This document shows positions 18,401 to 27,182 of a DNA stretch of 39,622 nucleotides, in pieces; positions within the stretch are counted from its first letter, which is position 1, and each line of letters starts with the position of its first letter. The notes under the pieces are model-generated. The model had not been told where the DNA came from and made no database searches. It saw only the letters and a program-made list of their open reading frames with translations. The translations under genes and the position numbers were made by a program. Origin of the DNA: CAZSWR01 sp964610885 (GTDB lineage: Bacteria > Bacteroidota > Ignavibacteria > Kapaibacteriales > UBA2268); NCBI GenBank assembly GCA_964610885.1, contig CAZSWR010000024.1:1-39622 (forward strand), in the 5' to 3' direction.

Positions 18401-18980
18401 CGTCGCCGGTTGCCACATAGACGATATTGCCGTTGGTGGGGTGCACTGCGATGTCTGATACGCCGATCGATCCCCATTCATCGGTATTGGTAGACCAGTT
18501 CGTGCCTCCGTTTGTCGATTTCCACACACCGCCGGAAGCGGCTCCTGCCCAGAGTATCTGCGAATTGGTCAGATCCTCGCGTACGGCATTGACGCGCCCC
18601 AAGCCGTTGTATCCGCCAACGCTGGAGTTGGGGCCTAATTGAGACCATTCGCCAATGATGCGAATCTGTTCGAATTTGCCGCGGTGCCTGTCTTCGTATC
18701 TTTTGCGTTCGTGCAGCATATAATCCGCCCGGGGAAAATCGCCTGTCGGAGCCACTCTTTGCTCCCAGAACCATTCCCAACGTTTGAACGCTTTCCAACC
18801 CTTGCCTTTTTGTTTGATGTTTTTATCGGCATAGTAATCAAGGAATTGCGAGCGTATCTCGTAGAAATTCGATTTGTCCTTTTCGCGTTTAAGTTCAGTT
18901 CCGGCTTTGGTTTGCACCGAACAAACGACAAAAGCCATTGCAAAAACAAGAGAGAATATTGTGTAGATTCTTGGTTTCAT
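15432..18980 (-). CDS. Large secreted BNR/VPS10-like repeat protein ending in a dockerin-like repeat
   Basis: An 1182-residue exported protein. A signal peptide covers about residues 1-26. Residues 130-750 contain a dozen or more Asp-box turns of the form KTTDGGLTW, STNGGSSW and RSTDGGTTW spaced by strands such as IVYVATGD. This points to two or more beta-propellers of the exo-sialidase/VPS10/glycosyl hydrolase 74-like class. A fibronectin-like part (about 755-870) and a jelly-roll-like part with GYNTTLDKIIVY (about 880-1030) follow. The C-terminus has the repeat GDTDANGMINALDYLQ at about 1151-1166, which resembles a dockerin type I calcium loop, and then an acidic tail EVPEAE. There is no standard T9SS type A domain, although similar proteins of this phylum are surface-exported. 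No active site is evident. Start at ATG 18980. Confidence 0.85.
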   Translation of the reverse strand: MKPRIYTIFSLVFAMAFVVCSVQTKAGTELKREKDKSNFYEIRSQFLDYYADKNIKQKGKGWKAFKRWEWFWEQRVAPTGDFPRADYMLHERKRYEDRHRGKFEQIRIIGEWSQLGPNSSVGGYNGLGRVNAVREDLTNSQILWAGAASGGVWKSTNGGTNWSTNTDEWGSIGVSDIAVHPTNGNIVYVATGDADHWDTRSIGVMKTTDGGLTWNQTGLNWSRTDARVISRLLMHPTDYSILYAATSNGVYKTTNAGSTWVQISTNDFSDMEFKPGDPSVMYGANTGFYRSTDGGTTWSLITTGLATSSVQRIAIGVTPHNPSIVYALYANSANSGFLGFYKSSNSGVNWTLKVNTPNMLGWSQTGDDTGGQGWYDLCVAASPLDSNCVFIGGVNVWKTTDGGTNWAPASNWTGNMHADHHDLYFVPNTSRLYVGNDGGVYKTTNLGTAWNWIGSGMITTQFYRLGVSQTNPNVTIAGAQDNGTKRWGNTAGWEDVMGGDGMECMVDYSNASIMYGTYPGGEMARSMDGGNNFSSLTMPQEGAWVTPFVIHPTVPATIFVGLKQVWKSTNRGDSWTRISTFSDSSSNVDMLQIAPSNADYIYMSKGSTLRRTTDGGSTWTNLTSPSSNSITYMAIHQSNPNKIWATVSGFTAGQKVYQSTNGGSSWTNISGTLPNVPANTIVFQNNFLGRLYVGTDIGVYYRDSSATDWVDFNTNLPNVVIDELEIQYSSSKLRAATFGRGLWEVELPGVTVTTNALADSVFSTGAAISVGYTVGATPFNAGNVFTAQLSDGNGMFDNPTSIGTVSATTTGTISATIPANLLPSTGYRIRVKASNPSITAADNGTDLVILPPNTVRVTFDSTTFPPTGWTNTKASGSNASALWSRETVGTHPDVDPKHGEGMIAYKSWTYQATESALLTSPAFTLAQRPAGQPAYVGFWMYRDNGYNTTLDKIIVYANTTPSLTNATAIDTINRVASSDPAVSGEGWYFNLINLPASFNSSTNYLMLLADSQYGNDMYVDELFYQTYPINEFTATVNVKALLQGYWNGTRQKPTAGIVELRSGTDFYTSALVARKSGICDTTGLTSCAFSNIAPGQYWIVYRHGGHLSVVSSARVTFSATTPTVSYDFSDAAAKAMNNGTIQSGTRWLLRSGDTDANGMINALDYLQILNNFNTGSEVPEAE

Positions 18981-19512
18981 AGCTGCCCCAACCCATCAAT
19001 AATAATCCAAAATTCCCTGCAAGCGGTGCAGAGATAAGACTAATAAGATACAATATATTATTGAAATGCGCAAAAGAAATATTCAGAAATTTGTTTTCGG
19101 GAAAGAGGAGCTACCCGCCCGCACGAGGGAATGACAAGTTAACTGTCTGAACTATGATTCGTGAGATTGGAATGATTACAATGAATTCAAATTCTTCTGT
19201 AGGATAGGGTTCGGAACCCGCCCGAGGATGTGCTGATGTGATGATTACCTGATGTGATAATTGTCTGAACTGTGATTAATCTGATTCGTCTGATTATTGT
19301 GAAATACAATGTAAAACCAACCCCGAAGGTGTTGAATATGAATAACCACGTCTCGCGAGGCGGGGAAACGGGAGACAAGGATGGTATATATTCAGAGACT
19401 TGCCACACCGCCCGAGGTGTGGCACATCTTTTTTTTTATCGACGGATTATATCACTTATTCCAGAGTTCGAGCTTTCAATGCCACACACAAAAAATAGCG
19501 AATAGCCGAGTT
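18981..19512. other. Intergenic stretch carrying a composite dispersed repeat
   Basis: This 532-base gap lies between two minus-strand genes. Its left 150 bases hold the promoter region of the BNR-repeat gene. A partial repeat motif GTCTGAACTATGATTCG lies at 19145-19161, and the full composite repeat occupies 19201-19424. No gene is seen. Confidence 0.6.
19201..19424 (+). repeat. Composite dispersed repeat, copy A
   Basis: In order on the plus strand: a GGGTTCGGAACCC hairpin, a TGATGTGATGATT stretch, GTCTGAACTGTGATT with CTGATTCGTCTGATTATTG (19263-19300), AACCAACCCCGAAGGTGTTG with AATATGAAT, a CGTCTCGCGAGGCG hairpin, CGGGAGACA, and TGCCACACC-x5-AGGTGTGGCA (19401-19424). The same modules recur in the same order on the opposite strand at 32734-32997. 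Ts follow the last hairpin. Confidence 0.75.
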
Positions 19513-21459
19513 TTATTTTTTCTCAGGCACTTCGATCATCAGGCGGACTGTGCGGTTGTAGAACCGGCCCTCGGGCGTCTCGTTGCCATAGAGCGGGCGC
19601 GATTCGCCGAAACCGACGGCGCGAACGGATTTGGCCTTTATCATATGAGCCACCTTTTCGGCGCGGGCGCGCGACAGCTCTTCGTTGTACGATTCGTCTC
19701 CTGCGTTGTCCGTGAACCCTTCGGCGGTAACGTTTGCGTCGGGGTCGATTGTTTTCGACACTTCGCGAATCATCTCGCGATTGGCGCGGCTCGGCTCCGA
19801 TTTGTCGAAATCGAACAGAATCAAACTAATTTCCTCGAATCGGCGTTCCTGCGCTTCAGAATTTGATTTGTGGTCGAGTTTGATCTCGCGTATGGGGAAT
19901 CGCCCCGCGGCAACGGTATCGTTCCCTTCGAGCATAAAAATATCTATCGTCCCTCTCGCGTCAGGATTCTCGGCAATGAACCGCTTGAAATCCCAAGCAA
20001 AGCCATCGCTGCTCGAGATTGAATCCGACGAGAAAATTTCTTTCCCCTGATTTAGAATCCTGATGGAATTGTAGGACTTCTTGCCTGTCGTTTTGGCAAT
20101 AATCGTATCGAAATCCGGGAAGATGGCCGTGTCCTTCGTTACGATTGGCGAGAGCACATCCGGGCGGTTCGACGAGATCTCGACGCGGCGATTCTCGGCC
20201 TTGCCTTCGTCAGAGAAAGTATTCGATGGGATCTCGGGCAGGTTCCTGGCCGATTTGTGTATCCTCTCGGCAGCAACTCCCCTCGCGGCCAAGAAGTCCG
20301 CAACGGCCGAAGCGCGGGCGCGCGAAAGGGCTATATTGCCGAGTTCGCCACCTTCGTCTGAATTGCAACCCGTAACGTACAATTCTGCCGCGGAATCCGA
20401 TTTCATTCTTTCTGCTATGGTAATCAAGATGTTATGATAATCGTCCAAACCGCTCTCGGCAACAGGCTTAGGTTTGCTGTACCTGTCGGGTATGCGCGAA
20501 CTGTTCTCGTCGAAAAAGATATAGCCCAAGATCGGCGTAACTCGCTTGTGGCGGTAGTTTTCGACAACTAACTCGCCAATTCCGTTCGGAGTTCCATTTT
20601 TGACACCAATCAGCTCCACCCTATCCAAAACCTTCGGCGCCGGGACTTCTTTTTTGGGTAAGACGGGAACGACAGCTGCCACGGGATCTGTATCGGGAAC
20701 TGTATATCCCAGCGGCGGCTCCTCCCAAACCGTCGGCAAATGCAACACAACGGCCACACGCAATGAATTGACATCCATCGTGGTCCGCTTCTCCGGCTTG
20801 AAATATCCGAATGAGCCCATAGCCTCGAACCCCATCCGCATTCCTCTGTAGAAATTTACAGGAAAGATGAATTCCGCGCCCAGCACAAACGACGCATTCA
20901 CCCCAGATGGTTCCTCTGCGTCGGCGATGGTGCGGGTTTTCTTCCGGCCAACGAACCGAGCGTCTTCAGGCGAAACTATTTTCTGAGTCAGGTAATCCTT
21001 GGTGTATCCGAGGGCAAACCCAAGATCGAACCCACCGATCAAAGCCAGTTCCTTAAGAGCGTATAATTTCAAATACGGCTCGAGGCCGATCGTGGCAATG
21101 TCGAACTTGATTCTGTTGTCAATTGTAACATCGGCGGTTCCATTCTCGAGCGCTTCGGCAGAGTTGAATTGCTTCGAATAATCGACCGAGGCCAAACTAT
21201 AGTTAAGCCTGCTCCCGATGGAAACAGATCGGGAGAGTTTATATTCATAGAAGGCTCCACCGAAAATCACGCCGCCCGAACCGGTGGCGAATCGCGGCAC
21301 GTCCTGCGAATACAGTCCCGACTGGCGCAAATCGCATGAATAATGGTTGTAGCCGCCGCCGAATAGTATTCCATAGTTCGTGGGCAGCCCCTGCGCGAAA
21401 CAAACAGTCAAACTGAAAAGAAAAATAAAAGCGTATATAAAAGTATTATTCTTTCTCAT
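19513..21459 (-). CDS. Outer-membrane protein with two OmpA domains
   Basis: A 648-residue envelope protein. After a signal peptide (to about residue 23, CFAQ) comes a beta-rich region to about 240, with alternating strands such as GILFGGGYNHY, SIGSRLNYSLA and MGFEAMGSFGYF, expected to form an outer-membrane barrel. A Pro/Val linker leads to a first OmpA-like domain (about 312-430; YIFFDENSSRIP, LSRARASAVADFL, ENRRVEI). A 110-residue middle part precedes a second OmpA domain (about 545-645; ILFDFDKSEPSRANR, GFTDNAGDESYN, LSRARAEKVA, YNRTVRLMI). Such domains bind peptidoglycan. It follows the 1854-residue protein gene by 158 bases on the same strand. ATG 21459 is preferred to an in-frame TTG six bases upstream. 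Confidence 0.9.
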   Translation of the reverse strand: MRKNNTFIYAFIFLFSLTVCFAQGLPTNYGILFGGGYNHYSCDLRQSGLYSQDVPRFATGSGGVIFGGAFYEYKLSRSVSIGSRLNYSLASVDYSKQFNSAEALENGTADVTIDNRIKFDIATIGLEPYLKLYALKELALIGGFDLGFALGYTKDYLTQKIVSPEDARFVGRKKTRTIADAEEPSGVNASFVLGAEFIFPVNFYRGMRMGFEAMGSFGYFKPEKRTTMDVNSLRVAVVLHLPTVWEEPPLGYTVPDTDPVAAVVPVLPKKEVPAPKVLDRVELIGVKNGTPNGIGELVVENYRHKRVTPILGYIFFDENSSRIPDRYSKPKPVAESGLDDYHNILITIAERMKSDSAAELYVTGCNSDEGGELGNIALSRARASAVADFLAARGVAAERIHKSARNLPEIPSNTFSDEGKAENRRVEISSNRPDVLSPIVTKDTAIFPDFDTIIAKTTGKKSYNSIRILNQGKEIFSSDSISSSDGFAWDFKRFIAENPDARGTIDIFMLEGNDTVAAGRFPIREIKLDHKSNSEAQERRFEEISLILFDFDKSEPSRANREMIREVSKTIDPDANVTAEGFTDNAGDESYNEELSRARAEKVAHMIKAKSVRAVGFGESRPLYGNETPEGRFYNRTVRLMIEVPEKK

Positions 21460-21501
21460 AAGCAAGTCCGTAGCTTTATTCGATCAGCAATCAATTTATT
21501 T

Positions 21502-21538
21502 AGTCATACTACGATTCGAAATCGTAGTATGACTTTTT
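21502..21538 (+). terminator. Perfect 15-bp hairpin with T run between two minus-strand genes
   Basis: AGTCATACTACGATT (21502-21516) pairs perfectly with AATCGTAGTATGACT (21520-21534), with a 3-base loop, followed on the plus strand by TTTTT. On the minus strand, the direction of both neighbouring genes, the stem is followed by AAATAAATTG instead. It may stop antisense transcripts, process the transcript linking the giant and OmpA genes, or be a dispersed palindrome. Confidence 0.6.
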
Positions 21539-21558
21539 ATTCGTACCAATACTAACAG

Positions 21559-21572
21559 TGGGGCTTGCCCCA
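21559..21572 (-). terminator. Short hairpin after the giant-protein gene, possible weak terminator
   Basis: TGGGGCTTGCCCCA forms a tight stem 46 bases after the stop codon of the 1854-residue protein gene, with no T run on the minus strand. It repeats the hairpin found after the 1182-residue protein gene. Confidence 0.35.
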
Positions 21573-21617
21573 ATGCCTTGACCCATTGCATGGTTTGCAA
21601 CATTCCTTTTGAGAGGC

Positions 21618-24600
21618 TTACTCGCTCTTCATCATCTTGTCGAAGTATTCCGTCGAGGCGCCCTTTTCGTCCACTCCGAAAAATTTCATCAGATAGACTC
21701 CCTTCGGCATGTCGGGCATCAGCCAATGAATTTCGTGCATTCCGGTCGAAGTGGCGCATTTATCCATTTTGAACACTTCTTCGCCTTCCATCGAATAAAC
21801 AATCAATCCGACCGAACGCATTTCGCGCGGCAGCGTGTATGATATGTCCGCTTGGTAGCTCGCCGGGTTCGGATTCGTCGTTACCTTCACGATCCAATTC
21901 GGCCCGATGAACGGCAGAGACAGAACAGCCGTATTGTTGTTTCGGCAGAACTCGTTGATCCGCCCGTCTCCATTGATGCGGGCAAAGAAATCCAGATAGA
22001 CAATCGAATCCGGGACAGTCCAATCGAAGCCGTAATCCACCGTTTCCGTTGGGTTGATTGATTTGGCATACCCGGCGTGGAGCAAGACAGTGTCTCTCCG
22101 GTTTATAACTCCATAGAAGCAAACGAGGACGGAATCGATCCCAGTCGCTGCGTTGCGGATTTTCGCCGTCAGACGCGCGGTTTGCCCATTGTCCAAACTC
22201 TTGGCGCTGCATGCTAATTTTTCCAATCGCAAATCGTTCGAGAGTAGGTCCACTTGCTTCGGGTTGTGTATCATGTACGTCGCTGTGGCGCCGGGCGTTA
22301 CCAATGATTTGCCTCGGAAGTCAAGCTCAGTCGAATTGACGATAAGATTCGTATCGTAGATGCAATTGCATGCGCTTTGCGTTTCGGTGAAATCGATATA
22401 GAACGAGAATCGGTCGCCAGGAACGGACATCGGCATTGGAACGGAAATCACTCCGTTGCCGGCCACGGCGCCCGTGGGAAGGCTCTCGGGGATTGGCGCG
22501 AAATACGGCCCAAGGTTGGCGCGCAGGTAGATGCTGTCCGCCATATCTGCGCCGGAGTTAGCCACCTCGAACATCATTGTGATGCGTTTCGGCGAGTTCG
22601 GATTCCAAATGGCTATCGAGTCGCCGGAAACCCTCTGCCCGTCGATTGCCCACACTCGGCGGTAATCCGTCAGCCGAGGCCCGGCCGTCGATGCGGTCGT
22701 CTTCGGGCTGGTCGAGTAGTTATTACCAAAGTCGGGTTCGTTGTATGTGATTTTTTGCGATGTAGTAATATCAATATCCTCCGGCAGGCCAAAGCTGGAA
22801 ACCAATGCTTTTTCGTAAACCAAAAGTGTCGAGCAATCCTTGGTGGGGAACTTGCTTATTGATGCTAAATCGATTGTTTCCGTGTGCGACGAATCCACAT
22901 AGACAGCAGGGAACGTGAGGGCCAGAGTATCGAACGAGGTATAGGGCAGGTCTAGCTTCGTGCCTCGTGCATTCTGAAGCCCGACGACGTTTTGTTTGAA
23001 TTTTGTCTCAATTTTCCCAAGGTTGGCTTCGCCGATCACTAACTTCTGGTATTCGGTGGGCACGAGCGATGAGTTTTTGCTCGTTATACTAAACATTGCA
23101 TCTGGGATTTTTGCGCTGACGCTACCCGCGATATTGCCGCTATAGTGGCGCATCTCTCCCGAAATGCTGAAGGGAATCGAATAGACACCATTCGCGAGGT
23201 TCGTATCGATTTCGATGAGGAAAATGAAATAAGCCTTCCGAGCGTCCTGAATCAGCGGCAGTTTGGAGCCCATCTTGACGAGCACTTCGCCCTCGGGCTG
23301 GTTGAAACGCCATCCTGCGCGGAATGTGCCGATGTCGTCGCCACCGGTGATCACTCTGCCTGTCGCCGGATCCACCTGCGCTGGCACCAATGGGCGCGGG
23401 TAGCAAGCATAAGCCATTTCGACGTGCGTGGAGCCAAGCGAAGCTGGAATCTCCGGCCTTACCGAAGTATTAGTCCAATTGAAATCTGTACCGTTTTGCA
23501 CTTCGATTCGCACTTCGGCAAATGCCCCGCGAACCGTCTTCGGATAGCCCACGAGGTCGGGATTAGTCCCGTCGGCGAATGGGACAAGCGTAATCGTGTT
23601 CACTTCGCGTTTCGGATCGATAATCGAGGGCATATTCACAGCCGGAAGAATCAGGCTGCACGGATCTTTCCCGCCTACGTATGTGGTGGCGGTAGCCGTC
23701 GGGCGGCCGAACGATGCCAGATACGGATCGAAATCTGCATTGAACAAGTGAGGCTCCGAAGCGTCGGTGATCGTGTGTTTTATATAAACTGTGTCTGTAC
23801 CGTATTTGAGAAGGCTCGGAACGGCTTTCGAGGCTATTTGTATATCGGTGCCGCGTGCGAGACCGTTCAGGACGTGCGAGAAGATAACCCATGGCGAACC
23901 ACCGAAAATCTCTTCGACCACAAGCCAACCGCCTTTGGAAATTTCAACAGAGCCTTCGCGGCCCGTGCCTTCGTAATTCGCACGAATTCGGACGTGCGTC
24001 TTGCCGAGTTTCTCCACTCGGTCGTCGCCGTAGGCATTGTCCGCACCGGCGTACCAACCAGAATCCACCATCCCATAGATATCGTCGCGGAAAGGCACGG
24101 CCGGATAGTCCCTGTATTGTTCGCCATTGCCAACCATGAACGCATCGTGGAGAAATCCGGTGGCCGAGCAGAAACGGTCGCCTCGGTCGTCCCGCCAATC
24201 GTCGATGCCGTCGTTGTTGTCGTCGTCCAAAGCGGGCGGAATCAGGATCTGAGGAATTAACACGCGGTACACGAATGGTTGCTCGACTATTTCGATATTG
24301 TTCTTCGTTTTCGGATTGTCTAACCAACGGGCGTACGGGGCGCCATCGATTTGCACAATGCGGTCAATATCGTATGTGCCATCGGCGTTTTTCGGAAGAG
24401 AAATCTTATATCCGCCCATTCCGCGGGGTATGTCGTAAACCATGTACCCGAACACGCCATCGCCCAGGCTCTCCACGCCCTCGGCGGCTTCGGACGGGTC
24501 GCGGAAGTCCACGTCGTGGCCGGCATTGCGAATCCAATAGTAAGAGTATTCCGTGGAGGCGTCCATATCGAATTGCAATTGAGCCTTGCCCTTTGCTGGC

Positions 24601-27182
24601 AGATAGTCCAAAGTGTCCACGCCTGCCGAATCGAGAATCGTGAAATTATTCGTCAGGTACTCGAATTGCATCGGGTTCGGCAGTGGTGCATAGTATGTGT
24701 ATGTGGAACGAATAGGAGTGGTTTTGCTCTCGTTGAAAATAGTTTTATAATCAATCTTTGAATACAGCGATTTATTAGGTGTGAATTTGTTCATATCGAT
24801 TTCTTCGCCGCCCAGCGAGAGCACTGCAATGTACTCATTGTTCGGGACGGGGACGGTGCCGTAGCAGACATCTGTCGGCAGCAAGCGGTAGCCCGTGGCG
24901 AGCGTATCGATAAATGTATATCCCTCATAATTATTAATTCTTTGGAAAATAAGTTGCGCCCAGACCACGTTCCCGCGAGCGTCGCGTTTCATCCAATGCG
25001 CCCAGCTGGTGTCGGTAAGGTCTGCACCGGCGACAGTCGGCGAGTTCGGATAGTACGCACCGGGCAGCGTAACGGACATCCTGCCATAGGCCTGGCCCAC
25101 TCCGGCGGCCATTTTTACCAAGTCGGGCGGATCCACCCACAATTCGTACGAGCAATATGGATCGTAGAAAGCATAACCAGCCACCTTGTCGATTTGCCAA
25201 GTGATGCGCCAAACGCGGATTTTGTCGCCGGGAGTCTCGACGTCCACAATTCCGTCGCCATCCGTATCCATTGGGCGCAAGCCGTCGTGGTTAATGTCTT
25301 CGTAGTATGTGGTGTCGCCCGAGCGGAGGTGTTCCCATGGGTTCAGCCAATAGACTTCGTCGTCTTCGATGCGGTAGCCCTTCGGATAGATCGAGGCTGT
25401 GTCCAGCCAGGCGTCGGGCTTGCCGGAGGAATTCATATCGAATTCAATATTGGACTCCGAATCCGATCCGCGCATCACGTCGATAAATTTCCCGCCCGGC
25501 GTCTTCAGAATCGGGATATTCAGGTTGTGGTCCACGGCGTAGAACGGTACATCTTTCGGCACGTATTGCGTATAAACAGTGCTTTCGGCGGATGTCCGTT
25601 GTTTGTTTTCCATAATCATGAACACCTTGAACGGTTGGTAATACAGCCCAAGGAAATTCTTCCAATTCAAATCCGCGTCGGCCGCGATTTCCGCGCCAAA
25701 CATCAACGAAGTGTAGCAATAATATTTGTTGTAGTAATTATAGCCTGAAGCGTCGGTGTACGTAACGTCGCTCCGAGTGGGATAGACGTTTGTCCCCGAT
25801 GAGATGTATTTGTCCACTTGGTTCCGAATCGAATCGGTCAGGTCTGGAGTCCGCAGACGATAGACAATCACCGTTTCCGAATGCGCGGGCATCGAAATGC
25901 CATCGAACGTGATCGTGCTGCCCGAAGCCACAGGCGAAACGGGCGACGAAACCACATCGACAAATTTGTAGAATCGAATATTTTCAACAACTTTGATCCC
26001 GGAAACCGCTTCGGAACTGACGTTGCGCACCTTCACGCGCACCTCGAATGTATCGACTGTATTGAACGATACAGCGTTCGGACCTGCGGGAATTGAATCG
26101 GCAATCTCGTTGAAAACCGAGCGCGTTACGTCCACCGTCTTGGCGAATGGATAGAGTAGCGAGTTCAGAGTCCACATAAGCTGTCGCGAGCCGTTTTTGA
26201 TGGAGTTCATGCCCCCGATCGTAGGTAGCCCGAGGTTGCAGATCACCCTTCCGCCGTTCGCTTGCGCGCCCTTCAGCACGAATACCACAGGCCTGGAGCC
26301 GGCCGTGGCCACCACTTCCGTGCCCGTGGGCAGGCTGACCATCGGCACGGCGTCCGAGTAGAGCCTTTCGCCCGTTGCGTAGCGCGAAAAACAAATCGGG
26401 TTATTTGTTTCCGGCACGTTCAGGTTAATCATATTCGACGAAAAATCCGGTTGGAGAGCATTCGCGAAATCGACAGCGCCGGCGGAGAGCAGACCAAGCT
26501 TTTCGATGAAATAGACTGCATTGCCCTCGGCATAGATACTGCCGCCGCGAGCCAGGAACTGAAGAATCTTGGCCCGGAGCAAGGGGCTTCGGTTGAAAAC
26601 GCTATCTATATAGAATTTATCGTTGCCATTGTTTTGCGTGAACGACGGGATAATCAGCACGCGAGTGCCCCAATCGATGCCGGTCGTGTCAAGCTCTTTG
26701 TCGTCTGCTGTGTAATAAATCCAATCGTAGAGATACGAATCGAACATATTTTTGAAATAGAGCGACTCCCACGAGGCAGTGTTTTCGTTGTGTTCGATGG
26801 ACGTGCGGAGTATGGTGAACAAACGCGAGCCGAACTTCATCTGTAGGGCCAGCAGGTCGTGGTTTTGCCAATCGAACGATGTGTATTCGGCCCGAGTCCC
26901 GTAATTAAACTTTTCGGGGACGAGTATCGAGCCTCGTTTATCGCCCGTCAGAATCCAATACAGAGTTTCGTCGCCATACTTGGGGAAAAGGAGCGAATCC
27001 AAGTGGCTGTCCCCATAGCGATAATCGCTTGACGAGTAGTTCATGATATTTTTAATCGCGACAGTGAACTCCGCTTGCGTCGAGTCCATCGGAACGATCA
27101 CGCCCAGCCCCTTGGACGAAGCCAGAAGCGAGAAAAATATAATAACTATTGCAAAACACAGATGCGTAAACTGTTTCTTCAT
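21618..27182 (-). CDS. Giant secreted protein (1854 residues) with T9SS-type C-terminal domain
   Basis: A very large exported protein of unknown function. The signal peptide is MKKQ plus a hydrophobic stretch to about residue 24. Near residues 174-220, VLIIPSF followed by ILQFLARGGSIYAEG resembles the Rossmann-like core of amidotransferase-type folds; this is only a suggestion. The long middle is beta-rich with CARDB-like stretches (around 360-450 and 1640-1740, for example VRVKVRNVSSEAVSGI and RLTAKIRNAATGIDSV). Two Asp-rich, calcium-binding-like segments occur near 640 (DTDGDGIVD) and 985-1000 (DDDNNDGIDD). The last 85 residues have T9SS type A features: NPNPASYQADISY, LIVYSMEGEEVF and MPKGVYLMKFF. 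The start has a perfect GGAGG six bases upstream. The double-OmpA gene follows, suggesting a functional pair. Confidence 0.85.
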   Translation of the reverse strand: MKKQFTHLCFAIVIIFFSLLASSKGLGVIVPMDSTQAEFTVAIKNIMNYSSSDYRYGDSHLDSLLFPKYGDETLYWILTGDKRGSILVPEKFNYGTRAEYTSFDWQNHDLLALQMKFGSRLFTILRTSIEHNENTASWESLYFKNMFDSYLYDWIYYTADDKELDTTGIDWGTRVLIIPSFTQNNGNDKFYIDSVFNRSPLLRAKILQFLARGGSIYAEGNAVYFIEKLGLLSAGAVDFANALQPDFSSNMINLNVPETNNPICFSRYATGERLYSDAVPMVSLPTGTEVVATAGSRPVVFVLKGAQANGGRVICNLGLPTIGGMNSIKNGSRQLMWTLNSLLYPFAKTVDVTRSVFNEIADSIPAGPNAVSFNTVDTFEVRVKVRNVSSEAVSGIKVVENIRFYKFVDVVSSPVSPVASGSTITFDGISMPAHSETVIVYRLRTPDLTDSIRNQVDKYISSGTNVYPTRSDVTYTDASGYNYYNKYYCYTSLMFGAEIAADADLNWKNFLGLYYQPFKVFMIMENKQRTSAESTVYTQYVPKDVPFYAVDHNLNIPILKTPGGKFIDVMRGSDSESNIEFDMNSSGKPDAWLDTASIYPKGYRIEDDEVYWLNPWEHLRSGDTTYYEDINHDGLRPMDTDGDGIVDVETPGDKIRVWRITWQIDKVAGYAFYDPYCSYELWVDPPDLVKMAAGVGQAYGRMSVTLPGAYYPNSPTVAGADLTDTSWAHWMKRDARGNVVWAQLIFQRINNYEGYTFIDTLATGYRLLPTDVCYGTVPVPNNEYIAVLSLGGEEIDMNKFTPNKSLYSKIDYKTIFNESKTTPIRSTYTYYAPLPNPMQFEYLTNNFTILDSAGVDTLDYLPAKGKAQLQFDMDASTEYSYYWIRNAGHDVDFRDPSEAAEGVESLGDGVFGYMVYDIPRGMGGYKISLPKNADGTYDIDRIVQIDGAPYARWLDNPKTKNNIEIVEQPFVYRVLIPQILIPPALDDDNNDGIDDWRDDRGDRFCSATGFLHDAFMVGNGEQYRDYPAVPFRDDIYGMVDSGWYAGADNAYGDDRVEKLGKTHVRIRANYEGTGREGSVEISKGGWLVVEEIFGGSPWVIFSHVLNGLARGTDIQIASKAVPSLLKYGTDTVYIKHTITDASEPHLFNADFDPYLASFGRPTATATTYVGGKDPCSLILPAVNMPSIIDPKREVNTITLVPFADGTNPDLVGYPKTVRGAFAEVRIEVQNGTDFNWTNTSVRPEIPASLGSTHVEMAYACYPRPLVPAQVDPATGRVITGGDDIGTFRAGWRFNQPEGEVLVKMGSKLPLIQDARKAYFIFLIEIDTNLANGVYSIPFSISGEMRHYSGNIAGSVSAKIPDAMFSITSKNSSLVPTEYQKLVIGEANLGKIETKFKQNVVGLQNARGTKLDLPYTSFDTLALTFPAVYVDSSHTETIDLASISKFPTKDCSTLLVYEKALVSSFGLPEDIDITTSQKITYNEPDFGNNYSTSPKTTASTAGPRLTDYRRVWAIDGQRVSGDSIAIWNPNSPKRITMMFEVANSGADMADSIYLRANLGPYFAPIPESLPTGAVAGNGVISVPMPMSVPGDRFSFYIDFTETQSACNCIYDTNLIVNSTELDFRGKSLVTPGATATYMIHNPKQVDLLSNDLRLEKLACSAKSLDNGQTARLTAKIRNAATGIDSVLVCFYGVINRRDTVLLHAGYAKSINPTETVDYGFDWTVPDSIVYLDFFARINGDGRINEFCRNNNTAVLSLPFIGPNWIVKVTTNPNPASYQADISYTLPREMRSVGLIVYSMEGEEVFKMDKCATSTGMHEIHWLMPDMPKGVYLMKFFGVDEKGASTEYFDKMMKSE

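Noticed and set aside
23145..24260. Open frame of 371 codons on the plus strand
   Set aside because: It is antisense to the giant secreted-protein gene, with an Arg/His-rich composition typical of a shadow frame.
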